Source: Gordionus sp. m RMFG-2023 (lineage: Eukaryota > Nematomorpha > Gordioida > Chordodea > Parachordodidae). Taken from it: a stretch of 64,000 nucleotides of DNA. The DNA is taken from positions 43,480,569-43,544,568 of the forward strand of contig NC_088776.1 in the NCBI RefSeq assembly GCF_954871325.1, written 5' to 3'. Positions 12,401 through 24,904 of the stretch are shown here, in pieces. Positions within the stretch are counted from its first letter, which is position 1. Every line of letters begins with the position of its first letter. The notes beneath the pieces were generated by a model. It was given only the letters and a program-made list of their open reading frames with translations. It made no database searches and had not been told where the DNA came from. A program made the position numbers and the translations under genes.

Positions 12401-12495
12401 GCTGCTTACATATAAGACCAGAAAACAGACCTAATATCGAAATTTTATTAAATCTATTGTTACATTTTCAAAAGACGCTAGACAATTTCATTTAG
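5683..12495 (+). CDS. RYK: RYK/Derailed-type Wnt receptor pseudokinase (transmembrane to stop)
   Basis: Nine exons with matching splice phases (5683-6449, 7028-7229, 7761-7829, 8504-8608, 9068-9324, 9826-9932, 10630-10789, 11659-11795, 12384-12495). They encode a hydrophobic transmembrane run, a long Asn-rich cytoplasmic linker and a complete kinase-like domain. Diagnostic RYK stretches are EGTFGQLRKGIL (Gly loop), VIVKLIK (lysine strand), VIHKDIASRNC (catalytic loop), LGDNENRPVKWMALESL, WSFGVTLWE and DPFEIGNYLQNGYR. The DFG position reads GDT, as vertebrate RYK reads DNA, so the domain is probably a pseudokinase. In the family, RYK binds Wnt through an extracellular WIF domain at the plasma membrane and guides axons and cell polarity. 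No WIF exon was recognised; it lies upstream of the window or is too diverged. The linker between membrane and kinase (roughly 290 residues) is far longer than in vertebrates. Confidence 0.93.
6815..6970. repeat. Fragment of the GC-tipped hAT-type MITE family in a RYK intron
   Basis: Begins TAGAGATCTGCACTGC, like the 39971 and 45341 copies, followed by GAGCCGGGAATTTTTCAGGC and CGGACGGGGTCGGAAAAC. The far end is lost. Confidence 0.55.
7028..7229 (+). CDS. RYK: RYK exon: cytoplasmic linker
   Basis: Acceptor ATAAAG|AAT, phase 0 from the previous exon; donor AAAA|GTTCAT, phase 1. It encodes 67 Asn-rich residues without a recognised domain. It is included because both phases agree with its neighbours and the frame is open throughout. 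The weaker donor makes it less certain than the kinase exons. Confidence 0.6.
7761..7829 (+). CDS. RYK: RYK exon: start of kinase-like domain
   Basis: Acceptor CTCAAG|GATC; donor GAAG|GTATTT, phase 1. Encodes FDHLTLGDVIVEG, aligning with the ERITLKDVLQEG start of the vertebrate RYK kinase domain. The Gly loop is completed in the next exon. Confidence 0.85.
8504..8608 (+). CDS. RYK: RYK exon: glycine loop and lysine strand
   Basis: Acceptor AAATAG|GTACAT and donor AAAA|GTAATT, phase 1 on both sides. Encodes TFGQLRKGIL through VIVKLIK, carrying the beta-3 lysine. A MITE begins only 30 bases beyond the donor. Confidence 0.9.
8639..8861. mobile_element. hAT-type MITE, TAGTGTTGTTAA family, best copy
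   Basis: Terminal inverted repeats TAGTGTTGTTAAACGGCTC and GAGCCGTTTAACAACACTA, with further inverted complementarity inward (GGCTAACTCAATATT against AATATTGAGTTAGCC). Flanked by the perfect 8-bp direct duplication GAAATCAT (8631-8638 and 8862-8869). It is 223 bp, non-coding, and could fold into a near-complete hairpin. It lies in a RYK intron 30 bases from a splice donor. Relatives lie at 4653, 26525, 27348, about 57040 and 62075. Confidence 0.92.
8941..9003. repeat. Two-unit tandem repeat, about 31 bp
   Basis: A unit containing AACAATATCCTTAAATTATT is repeated back to back within the RYK intron. Confidence 0.8.
9068..9324 (+). CDS. RYK: RYK exon: alpha-C helix to hinge region
   Basis: Acceptor ACTCAAG|CCC (incoming phase 1) and strong donor GGA|GTGAGA (phase 0). 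Encodes QHQLMITESAPIKLSDIDHR (compare vertebrate MMLTESCKLRGLHHRN), then an Asn/Ser-rich hinge and LKLFLNKIRE, equivalent to vertebrate LKLFLRQCK. Confidence 0.9.
9350..9445. repeat. Fragment of the GC-tipped MITE family in a RYK intron
   Basis: CCTTGGGCCCGGCAAAAAG, CCGGGCCACGCCG and AAGGCCGGGCCT are typical subterminal blocks of this family. No ends or target duplication found. Confidence 0.45.
9826..9932 (+). CDS. RYK: RYK exon: catalytic loop
   Basis: Acceptor ATTTAG|TTAACG, phase 0; donor TGCTT|GTAAAC, phase 2. Encodes DLSIQLLHGIKALHS and VIHKDIASRNC. HKD, instead of the usual tyrosine-kinase HRD, is also the vertebrate RYK form. Confidence 0.92.
10180..10610. repeat. Eroded GC-tipped MITE pieces in a RYK intron
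   Basis: ACCGGGCAGGGTCTGCAGGT followed by CTCTG near 10400, and GAGCCCGGCCTCCATTCGGG near 10560, match the family ends. The copies are too decayed for boundaries. Confidence 0.4.
10630..10789 (+). CDS. RYK: RYK exon: activation segment
   Basis: Acceptor CAAAAG|CATATC, incoming phase 2; donor GATATA|GTAACA, phase 0. Encodes ILKIGDTSLSRDIFPNDYSC and GDNENRPVKWMALESL. GDT stands where active kinases have DFG. Confidence 0.95.
11659..11795 (+). CDS. RYK: RYK exon: alpha-F and alpha-G region
   Basis: Acceptor TTTAAAG|TGG, phase 0; donor GAATT|GTGAGG, phase 2. Encodes WSFGVTLWEIISLGVMPYYD then IDPFEIGNYLQNGYRLNQPT and QCPDEL, closely matching the vertebrate RYK series. Confidence 0.95.
12384..12495 (+). 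CDS. RYK: RYK last exon: C-terminal lobe end and stop
   Basis: Acceptor AACAAG|ATATTCC with incoming phase 2 matching the previous donor. Encodes SCLHIRPENRPNIEILLNLL and HFQKTLDNFI, then TAG. This aligns with the vertebrate tail ending ALGAYV. The usual kinase CW pair is changed to CL. Confidence 0.85.
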
Positions 12496-13147
12496 AAACG
12501 AGATATATTTATCGTGTAAATTATATGTATTTTTATTTATCAATAAGAAAATGAATCTGTAATATATTACTTCAATTTTCAATTAAGTAAAATAGAAAAA
12601 ATAATAAGTATTTTAAAATTTATAAATTAAACTATCAATAGCATTTAATGAATAGATGTAAAAAGGGCATTCAATTATATCTATTTAGAGTATTTAATTA
12701 TTCACTCTTTCGACGATTTTAATAAATCCATTTATAAATAACTCGCCTTTAATATTATTTTTTTTTAAAACTATTAAATAAAGGCCTACGTTTAAAGAGT
12801 CTAGTATTTACTTTACAGGGTAAAAATAAAACCTAAATTGTATATAATTTTTTGATGATTTTAATCAAAATGTTATAAATTATGATTTTGTGCATATTTT
12901 AATCGAATCTAAAATATATTCTTTATATAATAATCTTAATTGAATTTGATAAAAACTGCATTTAATGGACAAAAAAAATCATTATTTAAATATATATATA
13001 TAATTATGCTGATTTGGTCTCCCAATATACTACTTAAAAATGAAAGTTATTCTGTTAATAATTTATCATTTATTTATATTATAATAAACAACAAATTTTA
13101 TATTTCATTATATTATTTATATATGTTCTTATAGCTTTTCTTCTAAT
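12496..13147. other. AT-rich stretch downstream of RYK
   Basis: No exon, element end or RNA gene recognised. Presumed 3' untranslated and intergenic sequence of RYK. Confidence 0.4.
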
Positions 13148-13468
13148 TCATTTATTAAGGGAAATATTTGATCGTTTAAATATTATCAACTTCAGCCCCT
13201 CACATCTATTGAAAGATAGTTTTCGAAAGGCTATAGGGTGGTTCAGAAAATCATTTAAACAGGCATAAAATATTTTGTATTTGAGCGACACCATTAGTTG
13301 AAAACTAATTTTAAGATAGTTAATATTTGGAAAAAAGTTAGTTTGGAGTTCTGCAAAATCAATTTTTTTAGGCCCCGAACCCGGTGGTAAAATTAAATTA
13401 AGTAGTATATCATCGCCTGAGAATTCGATTATTCTATCTACACTTTTTGTAATTTTACAAGAGCGCAA
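13148..13468 (-). CDS. Unidentified open frame, 106 codons
   Basis: An unusually long minus-strand frame for such AT-rich DNA, with balanced composition (DRIIEFSGDDILLNLILPPG, KKIDFAELQTNFFPN). I do not recognise the family. A 20-base stretch around TTCTCAGGCGATGATAT recurs inverted near 13655, which suggests repeat-derived DNA rather than a host gene. No splice context supports it. Confidence 0.2.
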   Translation of the reverse strand: MRSCKITKSVDRIIEFSGDDILLNLILPPGSGPKKIDFAELQTNFFPNINYLKISFQLMVSLKYKIFYACLNDFLNHPIAFRKLSFNRCEGLKLIIFKRSNISLNK

Positions 13469-13773
13469 TTTTAAAAGTTAAGTGTCTATTGTTTTCAATA
13501 AAATACTTAACTTTATATCGGCTATAATTTAGCTTATTTTATATATATTTCAATTTTTTTTGTGTAAACAGAATAGTACAGTTATAAAAAAAATTGATTT
13601 ATGTAAAAAAAGTCATTTTTTGACAAAAAGTAGATATGGAATATCTAATTCTCAGGCGACGATATCTCAAATTATAAGTATTTGGCAATCATTTAGATAA
13701 TAATAATTTAAAAATTTGAATAAGCCAAATCATCATTGGTGATTATAATAGCAAAACCTAATATATTGCCAAG

Positions 13774-13880
13774 CAGACGCTCCTTTTAAGGTAGCTAGCT
13801 TCCGCTACTAAATTTTTAAAAGGAGCTAGCTCTCGCTCCAAATAATGGAGTGCCACTCCATAGCCGCTCCTTTAATTTTC
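13774..13880. repeat. Likely terminal region of the old minus-strand hAT
   Basis: Alternating complementary blocks: GGTAGCTAGCTTCCGCTAC, AAAAGGAGCTAGCTCTCGCT, GGAGTGCCACTCC. They sit just past the transposase stop. Such short inverted subterminal motifs are typical of hAT binding regions; the role here is inferred. Confidence 0.45.
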
Positions 13881-14570
13881 ATTTTTCTTAGAAAATACAA
13901 GAAACTTATTATTTTATCAAATTTTATTAAATTATATATCAAAATATTTATAATCTTTTATTAGCTTTTAAAAGTAATAATTTTCTAAATTTGAATCTAA
14001 CAAACATCCATGCCTCTCCCCTAAATTTAGTAATACTAAACAGGCGCTCAACAGGAGCACTATAGAGAAGCGAGGTATTGTATTTTATAAAATTATATTT
14101 TAATTCTGGAAATTTATCAAAAATAGTTTTTGATATCATTGTTTAAAAGATATTTGTCCAATATGTTATCTTCCTGATGATCAATTTCTTGGAATCCAAA
14201 AAAATCCTCCAACTCTTGCAGGGTTCCCGTGAACTATTAGCTATTGCATCAGGAATTTGTTTTCTTAAGAAATTAATTTATTTGTATTTTAGTTCCATAT
14301 TCTGTGCATTTTTTATCCATTTCCAATTTAATTTGAATGCAGGATGGATAATAGCCGCAATGATATTTTCATCATTATAAGCATATGAAAATCTTGCAAT
14401 AAACTTATTTAAATAGATAATTTATTTTTTATTAATACCGCTTATAAGAGACTCTATAAGAGGTTGGTAAAACTCTAAATCTGCTAAGTCGTTTAATTTG
14501 AAGTAAGTTTAAAAACGGTTGGAGTTAAGAAACCCATATCCATATGAAGCTCCCCTTCAAGGATTTTTAG

Positions 14571-15940
14571 CAGGGATGAACCCTGAACCCTCGTATTTTG
14601 GCTGTACCCGAACCCGGACCCTTTTTAAAAGTGGAGAGTCCAAGGGTTCTATAAATATTTTTTAAAGTTTATTAACTTTTTTTGTGGAATAATTTATTTT
14701 ATCTTCGCGTTTTTCTTTCAATTTTCTTCCTGGACTTCCATTTTATTTAGAGATTGATATCATAAATTATTTTCTAGTGTAATAATATTTTATTATGTAA
14801 ATTATTAATATGCTATGTTATAGAAATACATTGATTATTTTGAAAGTGAATTATTTTGTAGTGCAAGTAATAATATTTTAATTTAAATGATGATGCACAA
14901 CACGTTAGTCCTCAATTTGTATGATGCTAGAACGATTATTAAGTTTGAAAGATTTCTGTAATGATTTTATTATAGGAGCATGTGAACGTGAAGTCATTTT
15001 GTTGGAAAGTGTATTAGTTATTTTAAAAATAATAACATTAAGATTGCAATCAGAACAATTATGTTTACTGATTTTTATGGCATATGGATTAGATGCCGAT
15101 AAGATTTAGAAAGATTTACTACTCCTTTTTCATACGGAATATTATAAAACATAAAAATTCGAGAGTAACAATATTTGCAAAATAGTGTTGTATTCGCTTT
15201 TATATATTTAGACCCTCGATATCAAATTTTATTGAGTAATGAGCAAAAACAAATGGCTAAAGACCATCTTAAGGATTTATGGCATACGCAAAACTCTATT
15301 ATTTACAATATATTGGAGGCTACAACAATACCTATTGATTGTAGTGATAATAATAATAATGATAGCAATATTGTTGATCTTGAAATTTTACTTTTAGATA
15401 GATAAAAAAATCAAATTATCATCAGATAGATCAAAAAATGCCTATTGCATATTTAATAGAAAATATCTCAGAAGTTAAGAGAATAAATAAGTATACAAGT
15501 ATTTTAAAATTCTGGGAAGAAAATTCTTCAATATATCAAGAATTATATATCTTATCTAGAATCTTCATGGCTGTATCGGCGACGCAAGTACAATAATTTT
15601 ATAAAGATAACTATCAATTTTAGGTAAGGGTAGAACGTGAATTTTCATCTTTGAAATATATATCTAATTTAAGTGGAAATCTCAAGGATGATATTTTAGA
15701 AGATATTATGATTGTGCGATAGAAAAAAACATTTAAAATATAAATTATTTCATTTTTAAATTTTTCATTTGTAAATTATGAATATGTATATATTGAAGTA
15801 TAATAATAAATATATGAAAAAAAATCTTATTTTGAGTCATTATTTATATGTTCCCCGAACCCTGGACCCGAGTTCTTTTTAAATTTTATTCCTGTACCCG
15901 GACATGGACCCTTTTTTTTGTCGAAGGGTTCTCATCCCTG
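14571..15940 (+). mobile_element. Internally deleted hAT element with 8-bp duplication
   Basis: Ends CAGGGATGAACCCTGAACCC and GAAGGGTTCTCATCCCTG, flanked by perfect ATTTTTAG duplications (14563-14570 and 15941-15948). Subterminal regions repeat GAACCC/GGACCC blocks. Interior scraps are of hAT transposase: DFCNDFIIGACEREV near 14945, FIYLDPRYQILLSNEQKQMA near 15197, and the dimerisation motif VEREFSSLKYISN near 15633. An ATQ...VEREF split there fits a small GT-AG intron (about 15591-15623). Broken and shorter than an autonomous hAT. It landed inside the old minus-strand hAT gene. Confidence 0.9.
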
Positions 15941-16082
15941 ATTTTTAGAACTTTTGCCAAAGGCTCCATAACCTAAAATTTATTTATTTCAATAAGATAA
16001 CGATTATATTAATATATATTTGGCTATACTCTTTAATAAATTTTAAGCCCATGGTTATCACATAACTCATCAAGGTCTTTTT

Positions 16083-18816
16083 TAGGGGTGGGACCAATAC
16101 CAATATAATATTGGTTTACAATACCAATACCAATATAAACCAATATATATTTAAATATTGGTATTGCTTTTACAACCAATACCAATTACCTAAATATATT
16201 GGTTTTGATATATTGTTTAAATACAATTTTAACCAATACCAATACCAATATTAAAAATAACATAATTATTTGGGTTTATCGTGGATAATTATATCGTGGT
16301 ATTTTTTTTACTTTCATTGCAAAAACTGATTACATCTGTTATTTCTTCCAATACTACTGTGATATCAATATTTCTGTTATTTATAATTATAGTTTATTTT
16401 CATTATGGAAGTAAATTTTTTACATGATATCTATCAATTTTATCTATTTATTTAAAATATTATAATAAATGAAGACCAAATAGAGTTAATAAATATAGAT
16501 GCTGTTGGTACTAATAATAATAGCGATAATGAACAAGAAGAATTATCAATATCTAATAAAAGACGAAATTCAGCAAAAATCTGGGAATTTTATACTACTT
16601 GTGATAATAAAAAAAAGGTAATTTGTAATAAATGTAAAAAAAAAATATCACTTCCCACTTTTGGAACCTCAGGATTATGGACACATCTTAAATCCATCCA
16701 CCCAACATTATATAAGAAATGTGAGCAAATAAATATTGGCAGTAAAAAAATTAAGACAATAAAATTATTTTTACTTAATAATATAAATAATAAAGCTAAT
16801 TTAAATAATTTAATTATAAACTTTTTCATTGAGGATATCACTTTTAAAAATTTAATAGCATATTGTAACCCTTCGCTAACATTAGTTTCTAAAAAAACAC
16901 TAAAAATAGAAATTATGAAACATTATCATAGTTCTTTTATCAATTTAAAATCTGTACTTTCTAACATTACATCTAAATTTTCCTTAACATTGGACATTTG
17001 GTCCTCTCCAAATAAAATACCCTTTATGGGCATAACAATTCATTATATTGATAATGATTTTAAATTAATTAATCATTTATTTTATTCCTTTTAAATCAGC
17101 ACATAATTCTATTAATATTTTTAATATTTTTAATTCTGTATTAAAAGTAAAATTTGAAATTGATTTTTTTTTGCATTACATTAGACAATGCAAGTAATAA
17201 TTTAGCATTTCTAAAAATTTTAAAACAAAAAGATAATTTTGAAAATGTGTGCAAATGCTTTTGCCATATTATACATTTGGCTGTCATGGCTGCATTGGAA
17301 CCCTTAAATACAACTTTAAAAAAAATAAGAAATTTTTAAAAAAATTTTTAAACTTTCTATATCTAAATTTAATAAACTCGAAAAAATATATCTTGAAAAA
17401 AATCCACACTTATAATTTCCTCACCCAATCTTGGATATACCAACACGTTGGAATTCAACATACCAAATGCTTGAAAGAGCAATATTGCTCAAACCCTATT
17501 TGACAACATATACCAATCATTTACAAAATACCAATCAAGAAAATTATATTAGTGCCTTAGCCTGGAATAATATAGAAATATACCGAGAATTTTTGGAACC
17601 ATTTAATTTTGGTACAGAGATGGCCTCATGTGCTTATACTCCAACAATTTCAACAATTATTCTTTTATATTCCAGTATTTTTGAGCATGTGGAGAGTTAT
17701 AATAATAATCCTAATGCTATTTTAAAGACAGCTTCTTTTGCTGCCTTAACAAAACTTAATAAATACTATAATTATAATACACACCTCTTTATTATTTCAA
17801 CAATGATTGACCCAAGATTTAAACTATCAAGTCATTTATTAAAGCATAATAATATGCAAACTCTTATTGGATATCTTACTAATGAATACAATATTTTTAA
17901 ATAAATAATAACAATTCAGCGGAACTTACAAATGAAGCACAAAATAACAAAAAATTATCCTTTTATGACAAAATTTATCAGGTGAAACCTCATAATAATA
18001 ACAACTTAGAAATAAGTAAATACGTAGATGAAGCCACAATTTCCAATGATACAAATCCATTAGATTGGTGGAAATTAAATAAAAATAGATATCCAGTATT
18101 ATCAAAAATTGCTAGAGATTATCTAGCAATTCCGGCCACCTCATCTAGCTCTGAAAGGGCTTTTTCAGAAGATTGGTATGTTATTACAGACCAACGTTGT
18201 TCACTAGTTGAGCGTACTATACAAGCTTACCTGTGCCTAAAAAGTTGGATGCGCATGCAAGATTCTTCTTAAATACATAAAATTATTTTCTCCTCTTATA
18301 TTAAAATTATATCATTCTTTTGCATTATATTTTGTATAAATAGAGAGTTATGTTACATTTTTAGTTTATTTTGCTATGTTCTTTGTGATAAATAAAATGG
18401 TTCAAAATCAATACGTTTATTATTGTTGATACAAAAAATGCATGATTAAATCAAAATTTTTTATATTCACATCACCTAATAAATTCCTAGTTTAAAAAAG
18501 AATTTGAATTCAGTAAAATTTTGAGAGTTGGTTCTTAGCCCTGATTTTATGGTATCATGATTTTTTTCCCCATGTTTATTTAAAAATAGAAATTAAGGGT
18601 TTTATAATCACTATTTTTATTCTTTTAATTAGTAATTTGAATTTAAACCAATACCAATATAAACCAATAGTTACCAATATAAACCAATACCAATAGCAAT
18701 ACCAATACAAGAAATAGAAAATATTGTTTAAACCAATACCAATATTTTAGACCCAATACCAATACCAATACAATATTTTGTTAATATTGGGTTTTTACTA
18801 TTGGTTCCCAGCCCTA
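16083..18816 (+). mobile_element. hAT (Ac-like) element, near full length
   Basis: Terminal repeats TAGGGGTGGGACCAATA and TATTGGTTCCCAGCCCTA, flanked by perfect GTCTTTTT duplications (16075-16082 and 18817-18824). Both subterminal regions are packed with ACCAATA/TATTGGT units in both orientations, as expected for transposase-binding arrays. The single gene between them runs from about 16470 to 18271. At 2,734 bp it is the usual size for an autonomous hAT. Its clean ends and duplication make it clearly younger than the hAT gene it interrupts. Confidence 0.95.
16470..18271 (+). pseudogene. hAT transposase with BED finger, frameshifted
   Basis: N-terminus: BED zinc finger about 16580-16720 (IWEFYTTC, VICNKCKKKI, GLWTHLKSIHP; C-x2-C and H-x4-H ligands). 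Then the catalytic region (SLTLDIWSSPNKIPFMGITI, DNASNNLAFLKILKQ), RWNSTYQMLERAILL at 17440, LFIISTMIDPRFKLSSHLLK at 17795, and the hATC end PLDWWKLNKNRYPVLSKIAR, AIPATSSSSERAFSE near 18130. The order is complete, but the frame changes near 17090-17150, 17330-17430 and 17900-17980. At least three lesions, or small introns, separate the pieces. It is probably inactive. Confidence 0.88.
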
Positions 18817-19209
18817 GTCTTTTTGTTTTTCACTTAATATTTTATCTAACAAAATCATAGATTCATAATACGAATTCCATCTATTGGAATTTGGGCATAT
18901 CAGATACCTACCCAATTTTTTGATATTATATGTCATATTAGTTATTTTGCTTATTCCATAAAGATTGACACTTTTGGAAGGAACTTTGAGATAATATTTT
19001 AAAGCATCTATCAGCTAAAGCTTTCTCTGCATCAACTGTGGCTACCAAATTGATATTATCGCAGGCACATCGTGAATATTGTGGTAGATAATCATAGCTT
19101 TCGGCCCTGTTATTTAGGATATCATCAACACCCACAAATTGGAAATCTTCATCCATCTCAGAAATTTTATCCTCAAACATTCTAAAAAATAAAAGGAAAA
19201 TTAACATAA

Positions 19210-20330
19210 ATAGATGGCATTTAAGTGAACAATAAAATATGTAGATAATTTATAATGTAAATAAAAACTGCACTTTTAACCATGTAGAGTTACAAAATGA
19301 TCCATAGCTTTTATTTTTAGCATTATTATTTTTAATTTAATTTGGATCGTATTTTTTTGGAAAAGCGCCAACTTCAGCATTTTAGACCATTAATATCTCG
19401 GGACCTGTTGTTATTAAGAGATTAAAATTTTAATTTCGATGTCTATTAATGATAGGGGTCAGGTTTTTAAATTATCGATTTCATATTAGGAATCAACTCT
19501 TCTTAATGCTTGCTGAAGAAGTCGGCACAGCAAATATTTTTTATTATTCGAAATGACCTCTTGATTTTTTAAAACTTTTCTTCTGTATTTTCTAAATCGC
19601 GATATTCAACCAGGAAGAATGGGAATAAATTATTATTAATTTTTAAATAGAATGACGCCACAAGCATATATAAGTCAATTTTTCCTCATTTTCAAAAATT
19701 TATCAATAACATGATTTTTTAATGTGCAAAAAAAACACATTCAAGGCTAATATCATATAATTGTAATTTCATTAAATGGAGATTACGCATAAATATATTT
19801 TTTAAATGAACAAATGGCATGTATGGCACAATGATGAATAAAAATGAAACTTTAACACAAAATAATATTTAATATTATAATAATTTTATCTAAAATTATA
19901 TCCCTCAAAATTAAAATCGATTTAATACATTTTAAAAAATATAAGATAACTTATTTTTAACTTAAAGTTTCTTTAATATTATTTATATAAAAATTTTGTT
20001 AAAATAACGATCTCCATGCTACCTATTCGTCATACCAACCATATAAAGGGTGGCATTTTTAAGCCCTCTTTTAATTAATTTTTAAGCAATTTTGAATCAA
20101 TCATATTTTATTTGTCCCATTATGGAGTCAGTCTGTTTGTACAAAGTATTTGACACATAAAAAAAATATTTTGTTATATATATTCACTAATTTTATTTTA
20201 ATAAAAAAAATAAAATAATATAAATATTTATTGCATTTGCATAATTATCACTATTCTCATTATAAGTATGATTACAAGAAGTTTTCCCAAAAAAACTACT
20301 TTATAATTTAGTGGAAGATAATATTCGATA
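19210..20330. other. Intergenic, AT-rich, nothing recognised
   Basis: Between the old hAT gene and the ZCCHC24 stop codon. No frame or repeat end that I can support. The 3' untranslated region of ZCCHC24 must lie at its right side. Confidence 0.4.
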
Positions 20331-22131
<1,801 letters not shown>

Positions 22132-22139
22132 ATTATTAA

Positions 22140-22760
22140 TTAGAGGAATACTCTATATATAATATAAAATAGATTTAAATAGAATTGCATCTTTAATGTT
22201 TATGTAGGTATTAAAAAGATCATCGCTATTTATAACCTATTCTCAAGATCTTTTTATAGGGTATCCTAACATTTACTTAAATAGATTGTTCCCAATTACA
22301 CTCAAAATATGTTGTGGAGAGATGTTATGGCCAATCTTTAGACATATGTTTAGTTATAATACCAATATTTTATAATAAAAATAGTTAAACATAAAATAGT
22401 TTCAAATTTTTCGTTGGTCCTCTATAACATTTATGGGCATTTACAGTTCTTAGGAGACGATTTTTTTCGACCCAACCTGGCCCTGATGAATGGAATGTTT
22501 CTCATTGCAGAAAAAAATATATCCGACTAACCTGAACATATTAATTTCATCTTTCGCAAAATTTAATATGAAATTTTTTATCCAAAAATTTATTTATATT
22601 TAATTTTGAGTGTATTTTAAGAAATAATCTTAAAATTATGTTCTAACAATGATTTAATAATATCATTGATTAAATTTAAAAAAATATATTTTTCCGATAC
22701 ATCCCAAAAAAATTTTTAAAATTATTTCCAGGCTTACGGGTAGGGTAGGGGATGTACTTT
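22140..22760. other. Upstream flank of ZCCHC24, nothing recognised
   Basis: Divergent AT-rich region that should contain the promoter or an upstream exon of ZCCHC24. I see no motif strong enough to call. Confidence 0.4.
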
Positions 22761-22764
22761 GGCT

Positions 22765-23353
22765 GGTTGCTATGTCTCCCCCCCATCAGCGGGAGACTCC
22801 CGCAATTTTTTTAGTTTACCCCATACATCTCACTTCCGCAACTACCGCAATTAGAAATCTACCACAATTTTTAAATTTCTCTCGTAAATAATTTTGAGAA
22901 ACAGTAATTGATTATTTTAATATTTTTAAAATAAATTTTAAATTATTCAAAAAACATGTCCAGTTAAATTTTTTTCTTACCTTAATCATGTTTTATTTTT
23001 ATCCAATAATAAATCAACATCATTCATTCATATTTTCATTTGTGTTTGTGCATAACATAGGGCTAGGCGCTTAATTATCACGTATCACATTTAAATTCTT
23101 TTATATATAATATAAATAAAGTAACTCCAAGGCAAAGTAGTAGAAAAAACTAAATATAAAATATTACCTATTTTGAAATTATAAAACGTTACCGAATTTG
23201 TTAATATTTATAGTAAGTAATTATAAGAATTAAGAGGGGAATAACTACGGCAATTCACAATCCCGGCCGGCCATTTTTTTTAGAAATTTTTATATTTAAC
23301 CCGGAAATTACCAAATTTCTCCCGTAATTTGACAATTTTGACCTGGCAACCCT
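22765..23353. repeat. Possible non-autonomous element
   Basis: The right end reads GACCTGGCAACCCTG, a CAGGGTTGCCAGGTC type of terminus in reverse, common for hAT ends. The left side CTGGTTGCTATGTCTCCC is a weak mirror. Interior CGGGAGACTCCCGC and CCGGCCGGCC are palindromic. No matching target duplication, so the boundaries are tentative. Confidence 0.35.
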
Positions 23354-24900
23354 GTTCACGATCACAACTCCAATTCACGACTCAAGTTGCTAGTGTAAAG
23401 TAAAAATTATACAATATTTTCAGATTATAAGAAGAGAACAATTTTCAACAAAAGGAATCTAATGTTATTAAAGATAATTATTTCTATACTAATATTGAAA
23501 TGCAAAAAAATATGATTGAGCAAAATCATAATAAAATATTGTAATAAATTGGTTTTGGTTGGTGCTTTGACTCGGGTCTATGGATAAAGTCGATCAGATC
23601 AACCCATTGGTTGGGTTGGTTCTGGCTTATTTCGACCAAAAACAAGGGTCATGTAAAACCAGCCATTTAACCTACCTACCTCCGCATCTCAAATTAGGTT
23701 AAATTAACGTAGAAGCTCATATTCCTCATGACTCGCAACCTTGACCAGAATGTCGAAAACGTTTTTAATAATTTTAATAAAAGAGGAGATATTAATTTTT
23801 TTAAAAGAAGGCTCTCCCTACAAATTAAAATCGTTGTTGGCTTGGTTTTGACCAAATCACAATCCTGTTTTACCTTATTACCAAATTTAGGGAAAGGTAT
23901 AATAATTTTAAATAAAATTATTGCTCTAATCTTATAAGTTTTAAATATTTTGATGTAAATTCATATCATATTTCATTTTCAAATGATAAATTATTATATT
24001 TATATACTTACTTATAATATCCTGCATTGATCGATAGATTTCTTATTTAATTTAATTTTTTTTTGAATTATGAAATTGCAGAATAAATTTATTGTTAAAC
24101 GATTTTTTAAAAATGATTTAATAGACAAATGGTTTTCCATAAAACATATTTATATTAATTATATAATATGCAGGACGCCCTGATAAAGGATTAAATTACA
24201 AAATCTAAATAAAAAATTTATTTCCATATTTTAATATTATGCAATAATTTCCTGTTCTGGATTCAAGTTCAAAAAATATTTTTTGCGAGGTCTGTTTCAT
24301 TAATTTCAATTACTATTCTTCATTTTAAAGTTATAATATTGTGTTAATTATATATTATATATATATCCCTTTTCCGATTTTTTTTATAAAGTCTCGATAA
24401 CTATCATAATTCTTTTTTCTTTCGAAAATTTGTCCTAAAATTTTATAATAGTAGTAACTTAACCTTTTTTTTCGAATATAGTTTTTTTTGGTTTAAAAAT
24501 TATTCTTCTTATTTCTACATTATATAATCCCTCTTAATCTAGAAAATCGTATTTATCTATCAAACCCTAAATTTTCTGGAAAATCTTATTTATCTATCAA
24601 ACCCTAAATTTAATTTGAGTGCACCTAAATAATTTAAAAAGCAAATTCTTTTTAGCACGCCTAAATGATTCCCACTAAGTAAAAACTATCAAAAATCGTG
24701 ATTAAATGATATACATATAAATTTTAAATATCTACAGATTTAAAAATCACGATACCAATAACGATCTTTGTGTTATCAATATTTATCGATGATGATTAAT
24801 AAAAAATATCCCTAGTTGATTTGTAAATCTATCGAATTCATGGTTCGATAGCAGGACATTTTTAATATATTTTACATAGGAATGTTAATAATATTTATGC
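23354..24900. other. Intergenic with small repeats
   Basis: No gene seen. It contains a GC-richer block (23550-23870) with repeated TTGGTT/GACC words of unknown origin, and a two-unit tandem repeat near 24535-24612 (TTTATCTATCAAACCCTAAA twice). Confidence 0.4.
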
Positions 24901-24904
24901 TATA

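Larger units (their letters stand above)
13774..19207 (-). pseudogene. Old hAT transposase gene split by two younger hATs
   Basis: Minus-strand pieces in correct hAT order. 18938-19192: DEDFQFVGVDDIL, LPQYSRCACDNINLVATVDA, CQSLWNKQ, preceded by an acceptor-like TTTTTTAG. 18830-18937: RWNSYYESMILLDKIL. 15949-16074: ELCDNHGL and VMEPLAKVL. 14140-14570: EGELHMDMGFLTPTVFKL, IIAAIIHPAFKLKW. 13948-14139: LYSAPVERLFSITKF and LLLLKANKRL, the hATC dimerisation end. Elements at 14571-15940 and 16083-18816 interrupt it, each with its own 8-bp duplication. The probable terminal region (GC-rich inverted blocks around 13786-13875) is downstream of the stop. The other terminus was not found. It carries several stops and frameshifts, so it is dead. 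Confidence 0.82.
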
